56,951 nucleotides of DNA from assembly GCA_021295835.1 (NCBI GenBank), contig JAGWBP010000006.1, positions 1 through 56,951 on the forward strand, in the 5' to 3' direction. Source of the stretch: Gemmatimonadota bacterium. GTDB lineage: Bacteria > Gemmatimonadota > Gemmatimonadetes > Longimicrobiales > Gaopeijiaceae. Every line of letters begins with the position of its first letter. Positions within the stretch are counted from its first letter, which is position 1. Position numbers and translations under genes: made by a program. The notes beneath the pieces are model-generated. The model did no database searches. It was not told where the DNA came from and worked only from the letters and a program-made list of their open reading frames with translations. Shown piece by piece: positions 49,511-56,951 of this stretch.

Positions 49511-51592
49511 TCACTCTTCGGCAGCCGCCTCCGCCTTGATCTTCTCGGCTCGCATGGGGGGGACTGCGTCGTAGCCGAGTAGCTTGCGCCGGTGCGTGCC
49601 CCTTCCCTGCGTAATCGAGCGGAGCACCGATGCGTAGCGGTGCAGCTCCGCCTCGGCGACTTGCGCCTTGACGACTGTGCGGCCGCTCGCCGGCTCCATG
49701 CCGAGCACCCGCGCCGAACGGCCGTTCAGGTCACCCATGACGTCGCCGACGTACTCGTCGGGCACCGTAACGGTAATCTCGACGATCGGCTCGAGCAGGA
49801 CCGGCTTGGCCTCCTCGGCGACGGTTCGGAACGCGTACGAGCCAGCCACCTTGAAGGCGATGTCGGAGGAGTCGACGGAGTGGTAGGAGCCGTCGTAGCA
49901 CTCAGCCTCGAAGTCGACCAGCGGATAGCCGGCCACGACCCCCTGGGCAGCCGCTTCCTGTATCCCCCGGTCCACCGAGGGGACGTACTTGGTGGGAATC
50001 ACCCCACCCTTGATGGAGCTGACGAACTCGTAGCCTTCGCCCCGGCCGCGAGGCCGCAGTCTCACCCAGCAGTCGCCGAACTGGCCCCTTCCGCCCGTCT
50101 GCTTCTTGAAGCGTCCCCGCCCTTCGGCCTCGGCCGTGATCGTCTCGCGATAGGCGATTCGAGGGGCCTCGGTCTCGACGGACACTCCGTACTTGCGCTT
50201 CATCCTCGCGAAGCTCACGTCGAGGTGCAGCTCCCCAAGGCCCCGTGCGATCGTTTGGCGCAGTTCGGGGTTGAACTCGGCCGCGAAGGTCGGGTCCTCG
50301 TCGTGGAGTTTGCTCAGCGCCTCGCCCAGCTTGTCGTCGTCCGCCCGTGCGGCCCCCTTCACGGCGATCGAAATGTCCGGTTCCGGAAAGTCGGCGCCCA
50401 CGAGCGTCACTGGATTGGCCGGAGCGCTCAGTGTGTCGTTCGTCTGGGTCGACTTGAGCTTGGCGACCACCCCGATGTCGCCGGCGTGCAGCGCCTCCAC
50501 TTCCACCCGATCCCGGCCCTGCGGAATCGCAAGGTGGTTGATCCGCTCGCTAACTCGACGCGCGGCGTTCCGCAGCTCGGTGCCGTTGGCAACCATTCCC
50601 GAGCACACCCTGAAGAGCGAGAGCTCCCCCACATGCGGCTCGGCGCTGGTCTTGAAGACCAACACGCTCGCGCTTTCGTCGTCGGTCGCCCTGAGCCGCA
50701 CCGCCTCGCCTTCCTCGCTAGTCGCCTCAACCTCGGATGCGCCCGCGTGCGGGGCGATTGCGACGAGGCGCTCCATGAATTCGAGCACCCCATACGACTG
50801 GCCAGCCGCGCCGCAGAAGACCGGCACGGCGTCGCCTTCGGCCACGGCGAGGGCGAGCGCGGCGAGCTTCTCCGCGACGGTTATCTCGTCGCCCTCCAGG
50901 TAGCGATCGAGGAGCTCTTCGTCGGTCGTGGCGAGGGTCTCCATGAGCTCGGTCGCCCACTCCTCCACATCGTCGACCAGGTCGTCCGGCACCTCCGCCT
51001 CGAGGTACTTGCCCGAACCATCCGGCTGGTGCAGGTGAGCCTTGCCGGTCAGGAGGTCGACCACGCCGCGAAAACCGGCCGCCTCGCCTATCGGCAGTTG
51101 CACCGGGATGGCGCCGGGGGCCAGGGATTCCCTGAGCTCGCCAAGCGCCCGGTCAAAGCTGGCATGCATCTTGTCCATCATCGACACGAAGACGACCCGC
51201 GGCAGCGAGCGGCGATCGCACACGCTCCAAGCGAGCTCGGTGCCGACCTCGACGCCCGTCGCGGCACCGACCGTGACGACCCCGCAGTCGGCAACGCGGA
51301 CTGCCGCTGCGGTATCGCCTGCGAAGTCCATGTAGCCGGGCGTGTCGATGAAGTTGATCTTGCTGTCCCCCTGCACCGCGTGCGCGACGGCCAGCTGCAT
51401 GGACATGCCGTGACCCGTCTCCTCTGGGGTGGTCATCGTCAGGGCGGTGCCCGCGTTCACGTCGCCCTTGCGCACGGTGGTGCCGGAGGCGAAGCAGGCC
51501 GCGTCGATGAGGGTTGTCTTTCCCGACCCACCGTGCCCCACGACCGCCACGTTGCGGATCTGCTTCGTTCCAAAGGACCTAGCCTGGGCCAT
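49511..51592 (-). CDS. EF-G2-like translation GTPase
   Basis: ATG at 51592 with GGAGG four bases upstream gives 693 residues and all five EF-G domains. G1 is GHGGSGKT (19-26) rather than the GHIDAGKT type. G3 is DTPGYMDF (83-90), so the catalytic His of EF-G/EF-Tu is Tyr87. The G4 NKxD motif reads SMMD (137-140). Domain IV has GRFKKQTGGRGQFGDCWV and SSIKGGVIPTKYVPSVDRGIQEA in part, and domain V has YRSITQGRG-like and RKLLGYDAVPP. These features mark the EF-G2/FusA2-like paralogue group, in which some members lack ribosome-stimulated GTPase activity. A duplicated start region lies upstream. It probably acts in translation under stress. Confidence 0.92.
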   Translation of the reverse strand: MAQARSFGTKQIRNVAVVGHGGSGKTTLIDAACFASGTTVRKGDVNAGTALTMTTPEETGHGMSMQLAVAHAVQGDSKINFIDTPGYMDFAGDTAAAVRVADCGVVTVGAATGVEVGTELAWSVCDRRSLPRVVFVSMMDKMHASFDRALGELRESLAPGAIPVQLPIGEAAGFRGVVDLLTGKAHLHQPDGSGKYLEAEVPDDLVDDVEEWATELMETLATTDEELLDRYLEGDEITVAEKLAALALAVAEGDAVPVFCGAAGQSYGVLEFMERLVAIAPHAGASEVEATSEEGEAVRLRATDDESASVLVFKTSAEPHVGELSLFRVCSGMVANGTELRNAARRVSERINHLAIPQGRDRVEVEALHAGDIGVVAKLKSTQTNDTLSAPANPVTLVGADFPEPDISIAVKGAARADDDKLGEALSKLHDEDPTFAAEFNPELRQTIARGLGELHLDVSFARMKRKYGVSVETEAPRIAYRETITAEAEGRGRFKKQTGGRGQFGDCWVRLRPRGRGEGYEFVSSIKGGVIPTKYVPSVDRGIQEAAAQGVVAGYPLVDFEAECYDGSYHSVDSSDIAFKVAGSYAFRTVAEEAKPVLLEPIVEITVTVPDEYVGDVMGDLNGRSARVLGMEPASGRTVVKAQVAEAELHRYASVLRSITQGRGTHRRKLLGYDAVPPMRAEKIKAEAAAEE

Positions 51593-51632
51593 GTCGCCTC
51601 CCTGCTGCGGCCATGTCGCCTCCCTGCCGAGC
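51579..51632 (-). promoter_or_regulatory. Duplicated ribosome-binding/start region with overlapping mini-ORF
   Basis: The 19-bp block GGCCATGTCGCCTCCCTGC (plus strand) occurs at 51587-51605 and 51609-51627, a 22-bp period. Each copy gives GGAGG, four bases, ATG on the minus strand. The upstream ATG (51614) opens an 11-residue frame, MAAAGRRHGPG, which ends with TAG at 51579, so it overlaps the EF-G2 start out of frame by 14 bases. It could modulate EF-G2 translation by coupling or competition. Confidence 0.6.
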
Positions 51633-51970
51633 GTTTGTGCCGAGCCCGGGCAGACCCGCTGAACCAGGACTGGGAGCCTAGTAGCGGACGCAGGCGCGGT
51701 GCGCCGCGCCGGATGCCTGGGCAAAGAGTGGGATTCTAGAGCCGCCCGGCGCGGTCGGTCAAGACGCCGCCGGCCCGGAGCCCGCCGGACGGCATCGTAC
51801 AGATTCCTGGAGCGCGCAGCTTGACGGTCTCCTTTCGGTGTCCATTGCTTGGCCGGTCTCGTGCCATTCGCCTGACGGTCGGGTCTGGGCGCTCGCTCTG
51901 GTTTGCCCCAGGGCCAGTCCCCCGCCGGCACGGTCGCGCGAGCTCGCCACTCGGACCCCGAACCCGCTGC
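51633..51970. other. Intergenic region between EF-G2 and carbonic anhydrase-like genes
   Basis: The plus strand is open upstream of the carbonic anhydrase-like frame, but the residues encoded there match nothing and no ribosome-binding site is clear. It should contain the divergent promoters of both genes. I see no RNA gene. Confidence 0.4.
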
Positions 51971-52528
51971 ATGTGCCACACCGATCGCTTCTTCGCGGCC
52001 AACCGCGCCTGGGCTTGGCGACTCGTGGAAGCCGACCCCCGGGCCTTCGAGCGCATGGCGGCCGGCCAAGCGCCCGAGGTGCTAATGGTTCCCTCGGACC
52101 TGAACGCCCTCTCGGTCCTCCAGTACGCGGTGGAGGTCCTCATGGTGCCGCACATCGTCGTCTGCGGGCACTACGGCTGCGGTGGCGTGCAGGCGTCGCT
52201 GGCCGCTCCCGGCCACGGCGCGGTCGCGAGGTGGCTCAGGCGTCTCCGCCAAGTGCGGCGTCTTCACCGGGCCGAGCTGGCCAAGCTGCGCGGCGCGGCC
52301 CGCGAACGCCGCCTCGTGGAGCTCAACGTGATCGAGCAGGTGCGCAACGTAGCGCGGTCCGCAGTTGTGCGGGACGCTTGGGAAGCGGGCGCGCGCACCA
52401 CTGTGCACGGCTGGGTCTACGATGTGTCCGACGGACTGCTGACTCCGCTCTGTCGCCAGTCGCACGGCGGCGCCTCGCTGGAAATCGCGCCGGATGGAAC
52501 AACGGCATCTTGCTCAAGCGCGACGTGA
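51971..52528 (+). CDS. Beta-carbonic anhydrase-like protein with in-frame loss of the catalytic segment
   Basis: From ATG 51971 the 185-residue protein begins MCHTDRFFAANRAWAWRLVEADPRAFERMAAGQAPEVL (in part), a normal beta-carbonic anhydrase start, and resumes at MVPSDLNALSVLQYAVEVL and HIVVCGHYGCGGV. The segment that should lie between, containing the CxDSR zinc-ligand/activation motif and HRNVAN, is absent. Against E. coli Can as I remember it, about 31 residues are missing at the codon junction near 52084/52085, while the frame is kept. His67 and Cys70 of the zinc site remain, but the third Cys and the Asp-Arg dyad do not. It is therefore probably inactive for CO2 hydration. The C-terminal part (RNVARSAVVRDAWEAGARTTVHGWVYD in part) is intact. 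Confidence 0.88.
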   Translation: MCHTDRFFAANRAWAWRLVEADPRAFERMAAGQAPEVLMVPSDLNALSVLQYAVEVLMVPHIVVCGHYGCGGVQASLAAPGHGAVARWLRRLRQVRRLHRAELAKLRGAARERRLVELNVIEQVRNVARSAVVRDAWEAGARTTVHGWVYDVSDGLLTPLCRQSHGGASLEIAPDGTTASCSSAT

Positions 52529-52662
52529 GCTATGAGGGCCGCGCTTGTTGCTCCGCAGCGGCAATATGCGGCAAGGCGAGCGCCTAGGGTCAGCTCCTCG
52601 CCCCGCCAACCGGCCCGCTACCTGGGCAGTCCAGAGCCCGTGTGTCCTCCAACGAACGGATT

Positions 52663-53913
52663 TCAGGCTGCGACGTGCAGAGGGAGCGCGGCCATCCCTC
52701 GGATCACCGTCGATGTCCGATAGCGCGGAGCGCTCACGGCGAGTTCAACCGTGCCGAGCGCGCGTAGCGCCTCGGTGAAGATCGCTCTTGCCTCCATGCG
52801 CGCGAGTTCAGCGCCGATACACTGGTGGACCCCGTGTCCGAACGATGCGTGCCTGGGGCCCGTGCGCGTGATATCGAAGATGTCGGGATTCTCGAACGCG
52901 GCCCCGTCCCGGTTGGCCGATCCGGTGAGCAGGATCACGCCATCGCCCATCCTGATCGTCTGCCCCCGCACGATGATGTCGGCCTTTGCGATCCGTAAGT
53001 CCGTCTGGACCGGGCTGTCGAATCGCAACATCTCGTTGATCGCATCGAGGATCCGCTCCGGCTCTTCGCGCAGGCATTGCATCTGTTCCGGATTGCGCAC
53101 GAGGGCGAGCATGCCGTTCCCGATGAGGTGGGTCGTGGTTTCGTTGCCGGCAATCATCAGCACGCTCAGCATGTCGGAGGCTTCCACCATGCTGATCCCC
53201 TCGCCCGCAGCGACCAACCTTGCCAGCGTGCTGACCGCATCGTCCTCGCTCGATCGCGCTCGTTGACGCAATAGGGCCGTGAAGTAGCGGCGGATCTCGG
53301 AGCCGGCGATGTGGGCGGCTTTGCGTTCGTGGCGTGTCGCGATCATCTCGAGGAGCCGGGCACGCCTCCGCGACCATACCTCCCATCGGCGGTACTCGTT
53401 CTCGGGGAGCCCCATCATCGCCAGCATCACCCGCATGGCGAGCGGCTCGGCCACCTCGGCGATCCAGTCGACCCTCCCCCGTCGCGCCGCCCGCTCGACG
53501 AGTTCGGCCGCAGTGCGCGCGATGGTCTCGTTCAGCGCCTGCAGGCGTGCCCTCGTGAAGGTCTTGGAGGCGCATCTCCGCAGCCGCCTGTGTTCGGGCG
53601 GGTCCACGAGCAGGATGCTGTAGTCGTCCGGGGCCGGCGGGAGCACGCTTCGGGTCGCTCCGCGCCACCTCGGGTCGTTGGAGAAGCGTTCGTGGTCCTT
53701 TGCCGCGGCGAGTACGTCCTCGTAGCGCGCCAGCACCCAGCTGCCCAGAATCGCGCTTCGATGCACCGGGCTGCGCCTGCGCAGCCTGGAGTAGGTTTCG
53801 TACGGGTTCTGGATCACGCTCCGCGACAACGGGTTATATGTTGCTCCGCTCCTCACCATCTCGCCGATGCTGACCGCGCCTGCGCCCAAGCTGCGCCATC
53901 GCTGCCAGTTCAT
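52663..53913 (-). CDS. Cytochrome P450
   Basis: This 416-residue soluble P450 has no membrane anchor, as usual in bacteria. The I-helix oxygen-binding motif is IAGNETTTH, the K-helix ExxR is EMLRF, and the heme loop is FGHGVHQCIGAELARME with Cys365 as the iron ligand. N-terminal NPLSRSVIQNPYETYSRLRRRSPVHRS, seen in part, and DPPEHRRLRRCASKTFT are typical of CYP families acting on terpenes, steroids or fatty acids. Redox partners are not encoded nearby. The substrate is unknown. Upstream lies debris of an outer-membrane protein gene. Confidence 0.95.
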   Translation of the reverse strand: MNWQRWRSLGAGAVSIGEMVRSGATYNPLSRSVIQNPYETYSRLRRRSPVHRSAILGSWVLARYEDVLAAAKDHERFSNDPRWRGATRSVLPPAPDDYSILLVDPPEHRRLRRCASKTFTRARLQALNETIARTAAELVERAARRGRVDWIAEVAEPLAMRVMLAMMGLPENEYRRWEVWSRRRARLLEMIATRHERKAAHIAGSEIRRYFTALLRQRARSSEDDAVSTLARLVAAGEGISMVEASDMLSVLMIAGNETTTHLIGNGMLALVRNPEQMQCLREEPERILDAINEMLRFDSPVQTDLRIAKADIIVRGQTIRMGDGVILLTGSANRDGAAFENPDIFDITRTGPRHASFGHGVHQCIGAELARMEARAIFTEALRALGTVELAVSAPRYRTSTVIRGMAALPLHVAA

Positions 53914-53935
53914 CGGCGAAACGGCCTCGTGAACG

Positions 53936-54397
53936 GCTCGTCGAGGTACGTGGCTCCCCTTACTCTCTGCACGCGGACAGCCGACCCATCTGGAGGCAAC
54001 CCTGCTCCGTGCCTCGCGCTACAGCTTGAACTGCACGTCCGTTGCGGAGCGTCGATCGGCACGGAAAACGTCTCGGTTCGTTGGCCGCCCCGCAGAGGGA
54101 ACGCAGCGATCGGAGCGGGGGGCGGCGCACACCGCCCGTCGTTGAGCGAGTAGCCGAGAGAGAAGGAGCGTGGGCCCCGTACTTGGGAGACGCCTCCTGA
54201 ACGACGGTGCTGTCGGTGACGACCCGCAAGGTGCTCTGAGTGGCTCCCGCCCTCACCCCCAGGGTGATCTGGGCGCCGAGAGGGGCGGTCAGGATGCCAA
54301 CGCCGAGTGCGGCCGAGCCTACGACCGTCCGCAGTCCAGCCGCTCGCCAGTTTCGCTGCGCGCGCAGAGGTTTCCATCGACGATCCTGGGTTCTCAT
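53936..54397 (-). pseudogene. Decayed exported outer-membrane-protein-like gene
   Basis: From ATG 54397 the minus strand encodes a signal-like helix and processing site (VVGSAALGVGILTAPLGAQ) followed by a beta-strand start (ITLGVRAGATQSTLRVVTDSTVVQ). Near 54160 the protein-like reading shifts to another frame (SFSLGYSLNDGRCAPPPAP and later GATYLDEPFTRPF). No single frame keeps both halves, so one or more frameshifts are likely. The pattern resembles small porin-like outer-membrane proteins, but the family cannot be named. The 3' end runs up to the P450 start. Confidence 0.4.
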
Positions 54398-54768
54398 CCC
54401 GTTCTTCGCCTGTTGTGGTGGGTGGTGGGGTAGCGGAACGTGAACCCCTACTACAGGTGGAAGCGCGAGAGGGTTCCAATAGGCTTGACCTATCGTGGTG
54501 GGTCGACCTTGTCGCCTTCGTACCGCTGGTTCCTTCCAGAGATCGCCGGACGGCTTCTGGACGAGGTGCTGGCGGACTTTCTGTGGCGCTGCCGCTTCCA
54601 GTTGCTCCAGGGGCGGTAGCCGGGGTATAGTCTTCATGGTCCGGCCCCCGGAACTCATCTCCCCGGTAACGCTGGGGATAGAGGAGGAGATGCAGAGAGT
54701 CGTCGTGGCCATGCGACGCACGAACTCCGACTGAGTTTACTTACTCCATGATGAACTGAGGTGCAGAA
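54398..54768. other. No gene recognised
   Basis: Short frames on both strands lack motifs, signal peptides and ribosome-binding sites. The promoter of the channel-like gene should lie at the right end, where the sequence becomes briefly AT-rich (GAGTTTACTTACTCCATGATG). Confidence 0.4.
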
Positions 54769-55863
54769 ATGCTGAGCCGTTGGATTTGGCCGGCGGTCGG
54801 GGTGGCGGTCGCCGTCGCCATCGTTGTCGTGCCCTTTGGCTACGCCATCACCGGGCTGCACACCGATGTCCTGGTGGGAACGGGTTGCGGAGTTGCCATC
54901 GCGGTGGGTGTTGCCCTGCGTGGTCGGTCGCCGGTCGGACTCTGGACCGGCATCCTCGTCGGTTCGATCGTCGGAATGGCCTCGGCGCTGATCGCCGGGC
55001 TGGTGCCCGGCAACCCGTGGGGATATCTCGTGCCGCCGGTTCTCGCCCTGTCGGTCGGCCTGATCAGGGTTCGCGGCGCACGCCTCTCCGGGTATCGCGA
55101 AATGAGCCGGGAGACCTTCATCGCATCCATCCTGCTCTCCGTCGGGCTCCTGCCCGCCCTGATTGCGATGGGCTTGTTCTCCGATCCGGATGGGATGAGC
55201 CTGAACAGGGTTCTGTTGCCGGTAATGCCGGTCCTGTTTGTGCCTGTAATGGCACTGATCGCCGGCCTCCTCACCCATCGGCACGACGGATGGCGCGACA
55301 CCCGGCCTCCGGCCCTGTTGCTCCTTGGTGCGGTCGTGCCCGTTGTGCTCGTGGTCTTCATGATGGCCACCGGCCGGGTGGACCCGGGGATTAGGATGTG
55401 GCAGATCGTGGTGGCCGTGCTGCTCAGCATGTTCGCGGTTCCGGCGGCCGCGTTTCTGATGGGGCGCCTCGCCATCACCTGGCTTGAGCCGCGGATGCGG
55501 GTTTACGGCCACCTCATCGACTACCTGCGCGTCATGTGGGTTCCGATCGGCGGGTTTGCGGTCGGCTACCTGACGATCATCGTCCTCTTCTCCGGGTTCT
55601 ATGGAATGCTGGACCGCTTTAGTTCCGGCGCGTTCGCGGGCTCCGGGGCGAGCGCCGGGATCACCGACTGGCTGTCCTTCTCCTTCTTCACCGCACTCGG
55701 CCAGGACTTCGTGACCATCTCGCCGCACTCCGTCGGCGCGAGGGTGCTCGTCGGCGTCCACCTCATCCTCTCGGCGGGCTGGGTGGTCGTGCTCTTCGCG
55801 GCGGTGATGACGTTGATCGGGCCAAAGCTGGAGCGGATCGCGCGGCGGCAGGGGGTCGAGTGA
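54769..55863 (+). CDS. Polytopic membrane protein with a potassium-channel-like C-terminal pore region
   Basis: The 364-residue product has about eight to nine hydrophobic helices. The first 230 residues are unassigned, with membrane segments such as VAVAVAIVVVPFGYAITGL and LLLLGAVVPVVLVVFMMATG. The C-terminal part has the arrangement helix - short pore helix - loop - helix seen in two-helix ion channels: a helix near 260-285, SFSFFTALGQDFVTISPHSVG (in part), then VLVGVHLILSAGWVVVLFAAVM. The position of the potassium filter TVGYGD is taken by TALGQD (308-313), so selectivity, if it is a channel, would be non-standard. The last 101 bp overlap the convergent DUF4015 gene. Confidence 0.6.
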   Translation: MLSRWIWPAVGVAVAVAIVVVPFGYAITGLHTDVLVGTGCGVAIAVGVALRGRSPVGLWTGILVGSIVGMASALIAGLVPGNPWGYLVPPVLALSVGLIRVRGARLSGYREMSRETFIASILLSVGLLPALIAMGLFSDPDGMSLNRVLLPVMPVLFVPVMALIAGLLTHRHDGWRDTRPPALLLLGAVVPVVLVVFMMATGRVDPGIRMWQIVVAVLLSMFAVPAAAFLMGRLAITWLEPRMRVYGHLIDYLRVMWVPIGGFAVGYLTIIVLFSGFYGMLDRFSSGAFAGSGASAGITDWLSFSFFTALGQDFVTISPHSVGARVLVGVHLILSAGWVVVLFAAVMTLIGPKLERIARRQGVE

Positions 55864-56951
55864 GGGGGTGGGAAGACGTTTCAGACTCCGCCCAGGTGTG
55901 CGCGGACGGCTTGCCTCCGCCAGGGCGGTACAGCTCGTGACGCCGCGACGCGGGAACCACCTCGCCGCCGACGCGAATGAGCGGCTCGCGCGCAAACCCT
56001 CCCGTCGGCTCGAGCGCGGCCTCGGTGTAGCGGCTGCTAGCGTTCCAGAGCACCCACTCGTCGATGTCGGCATCGTAGGTGGCCTGAATCTGGGCTCGCA
56101 CCTCCGGCGCTCCGTACGCGGGCGATCCCAGGGTGAAATCCTGGAGCCAGGGACGCGTCGCCCCGGCCCCCTCCACGGCGGCCGACCGCGCAACCGCCCG
56201 CTCCAGCGCGGTGCGCACGATCTCGTACGGGCGGGCGTTCGGCTCGGCGTACCCGAAGCTCATCCTCGCGTAGTGGCTCGGGTAGACCATGGGAAGAGCG
56301 ACATCGACGACATCGATGAACGACTCCCAATGCTGCCCGATACCCACATCGGTACTCGCCGAGGTGGTGACGCCGAAGACGTCGGCCGTGACCATGGCGC
56401 CGGTCCCCCGGAGCTCATTGCGGCTGTAGGCGAGGAATTCCCGCACCACGTCCCTGCGCGCGCGCCCGTCGTACGCCGGAAACCGGGCGTGCGCCATCTT
56501 CCGCGCGGGCGCGTCCGGAAAGCGCACGTAGTCCCACTGGATTTCCGGGAATCCAGCGGCGACGGCCTCGCGGGCAAGCGCGACATGATATCGCCAGACC
56601 TCCGGGTTGTAGGGATCCAGCCAGACGGAGCCCCCCGGCCCGATCCAGATTCCGCCCGCCGAGTCCCTCACCGCCAGCTCCGGTCGCGCCGCAGCGAGTA
56701 CGGGGTCCTTGGCGATCACGATGCGGGCGACGGGCATGACGCCGGCCTCTTCCAGCTTGCCGAGCAGCCAGTCGAGGTCGGGAATGCGGGCCCCGGATGC
56801 GCCGATGCCGACCGCCAAGGGCACCGACGTGGGGTAGCTGACGATCCCGGTGGCGTCCTGGACGTCTATGACGAAGGTGTTGATCTCGGTTCGCTCGGCG
56901 CCCGCCAGCAGCTGGGGCATGCGACGGCGCGAGCCGGCGGACCAGGAGATG
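55763..56951 (-). CDS. DUF4015 putative glycoside hydrolase, 5' end outside window
   Basis: The frame runs off the right edge; the visible part begins WSAGSRRRMPQLLAG and continues TEINTFVIDVQDATGIVSYP, VARIVIAKDPVLAAARPELA, SVWLDPYNPEVWRYHVALA, IQWDYVRFPDA and DVALPMVYPSHY, the defining segments of DUF4015 TIM-barrel proteins related to glycoside hydrolases. WxDPYNP and DYVRFP hold the likely catalytic acids. The C-terminal 45 residues are a Ser/Pro/Arg-rich tail antisense to the channel-like gene, so the original stop may have been lost and the tail is probably not functional. Substrate unknown; relatives are exported. Confidence 0.88.
   Translation of the reverse strand, partial: ISWSAGSRRRMPQLLAGAERTEINTFVIDVQDATGIVSYPTSVPLAVGIGASGARIPDLDWLLGKLEEAGVMPVARIVIAKDPVLAAARPELAVRDSAGGIWIGPGGSVWLDPYNPEVWRYHVALAREAVAAGFPEIQWDYVRFPDAPARKMAHARFPAYDGRARRDVVREFLAYSRNELRGTGAMVTADVFGVTTSASTDVGIGQHWESFIDVVDVALPMVYPSHYARMSFGYAEPNARPYEIVRTALERAVARSAAVEGAGATRPWLQDFTLGSPAYGAPEVRAQIQATYDADIDEWVLWNASSRYTEAALEPTGGFAREPLIRVGGEVVPASRRHELYRPGGGKPSAHTWAESETSSHPLTRPPAAARSAPALARSTSSPPRRARPPSPPRG

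Noticed and set aside
1..56951. tRNA, rRNA and CRISPR arrays
   Set aside because: I looked in every intergenic gap for tRNA T-loop words, conserved rRNA blocks and short regularly spaced direct repeats and saw none.

Overview
The window is GC-rich, densely packed DNA from a diderm bacterium with lipopolysaccharide and an outer membrane served by many TonB-dependent receptors. The mix of genes points to a Gemmatimonadota-like organism: four large receptors with carboxypeptidase-regulatory-like N-termini, a SusC/SusD pair, a GLPGLI protein, PD40-repeat and LVIVD-type lipoproteins, a DUF305 protein, many GTG/TTG starts and GTGA stop/start overlaps. This is inference from gene content; no rRNA or other phylogenetic marker RNA is present.

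Layout. 1-4.2 kb (minus): a frameshifted PD40-repeat lipoprotein, then an LVIVD-like lipoprotein overlapping a DUF305 lipoprotein. 4.5-10 kb (plus): an operator-like array, a GLPGLI protein, a TonB receptor and a nuclease/phosphatase-fold lipoprotein. 10-14 kb (minus): a NamZ-like DUF1343 protein, an outer-membrane protein, and the methionine sulfoxide reductase pair MsrP/MsrQ. 14-17.5 kb (plus): a GMC oxidoreductase, a Gfo/Idh/MocA oxidoreductase and an unassigned membrane protein with an internal repeat. 17.5-22 kb: a DUF72 protein with a zinc ribbon, WaaA, a glycosyltransferase, an HU-type DNA-binding protein and two very small membrane proteins. 22-38 kb: three TonB receptors (one with SusD, one with a beta-helix-like lipoprotein), a soluble PQQ sugar dehydrogenase and an OmpR-type response regulator. 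39-46.7 kb: a thioredoxin-fold gene bracketed by two 39-bp operator-like arrays, another nuclease/phosphatase-fold protein, an M23 peptidase - gpmI - TRAP permease operon, and the convergent TRAP binding protein. 46.8-57 kb: MscS channel, DEAD-box helicase, EF-G2-like GTPase, an internally deleted beta-carbonic anhydrase, P450, a decayed outer-membrane protein gene, a channel-like membrane protein and a partial DUF4015 glycosidase-like gene.

Themes: uptake across the outer membrane, envelope maintenance, protection of periplasmic protein from oxidation, and oxidation of sugars or polyols. The most unusual signals are three 39-bp arrays of TGTAAAC-like half-sites in a fixed 7-4-7-3-7-4-7 layout; a dispersed palindromic repeat whose CTAG ends supply stop codons for adjacent genes; a SusC receptor with exactly five cysteine pairs in its mature part and an AT-rich C-terminal half; a G6/C6 hairpin against the HU ribosome-binding site; a duplicated start region giving EF-G2 an overlapping mini-ORF; and a beta-carbonic anhydrase that has lost its catalytic Cys-Asp-Arg segment in frame.
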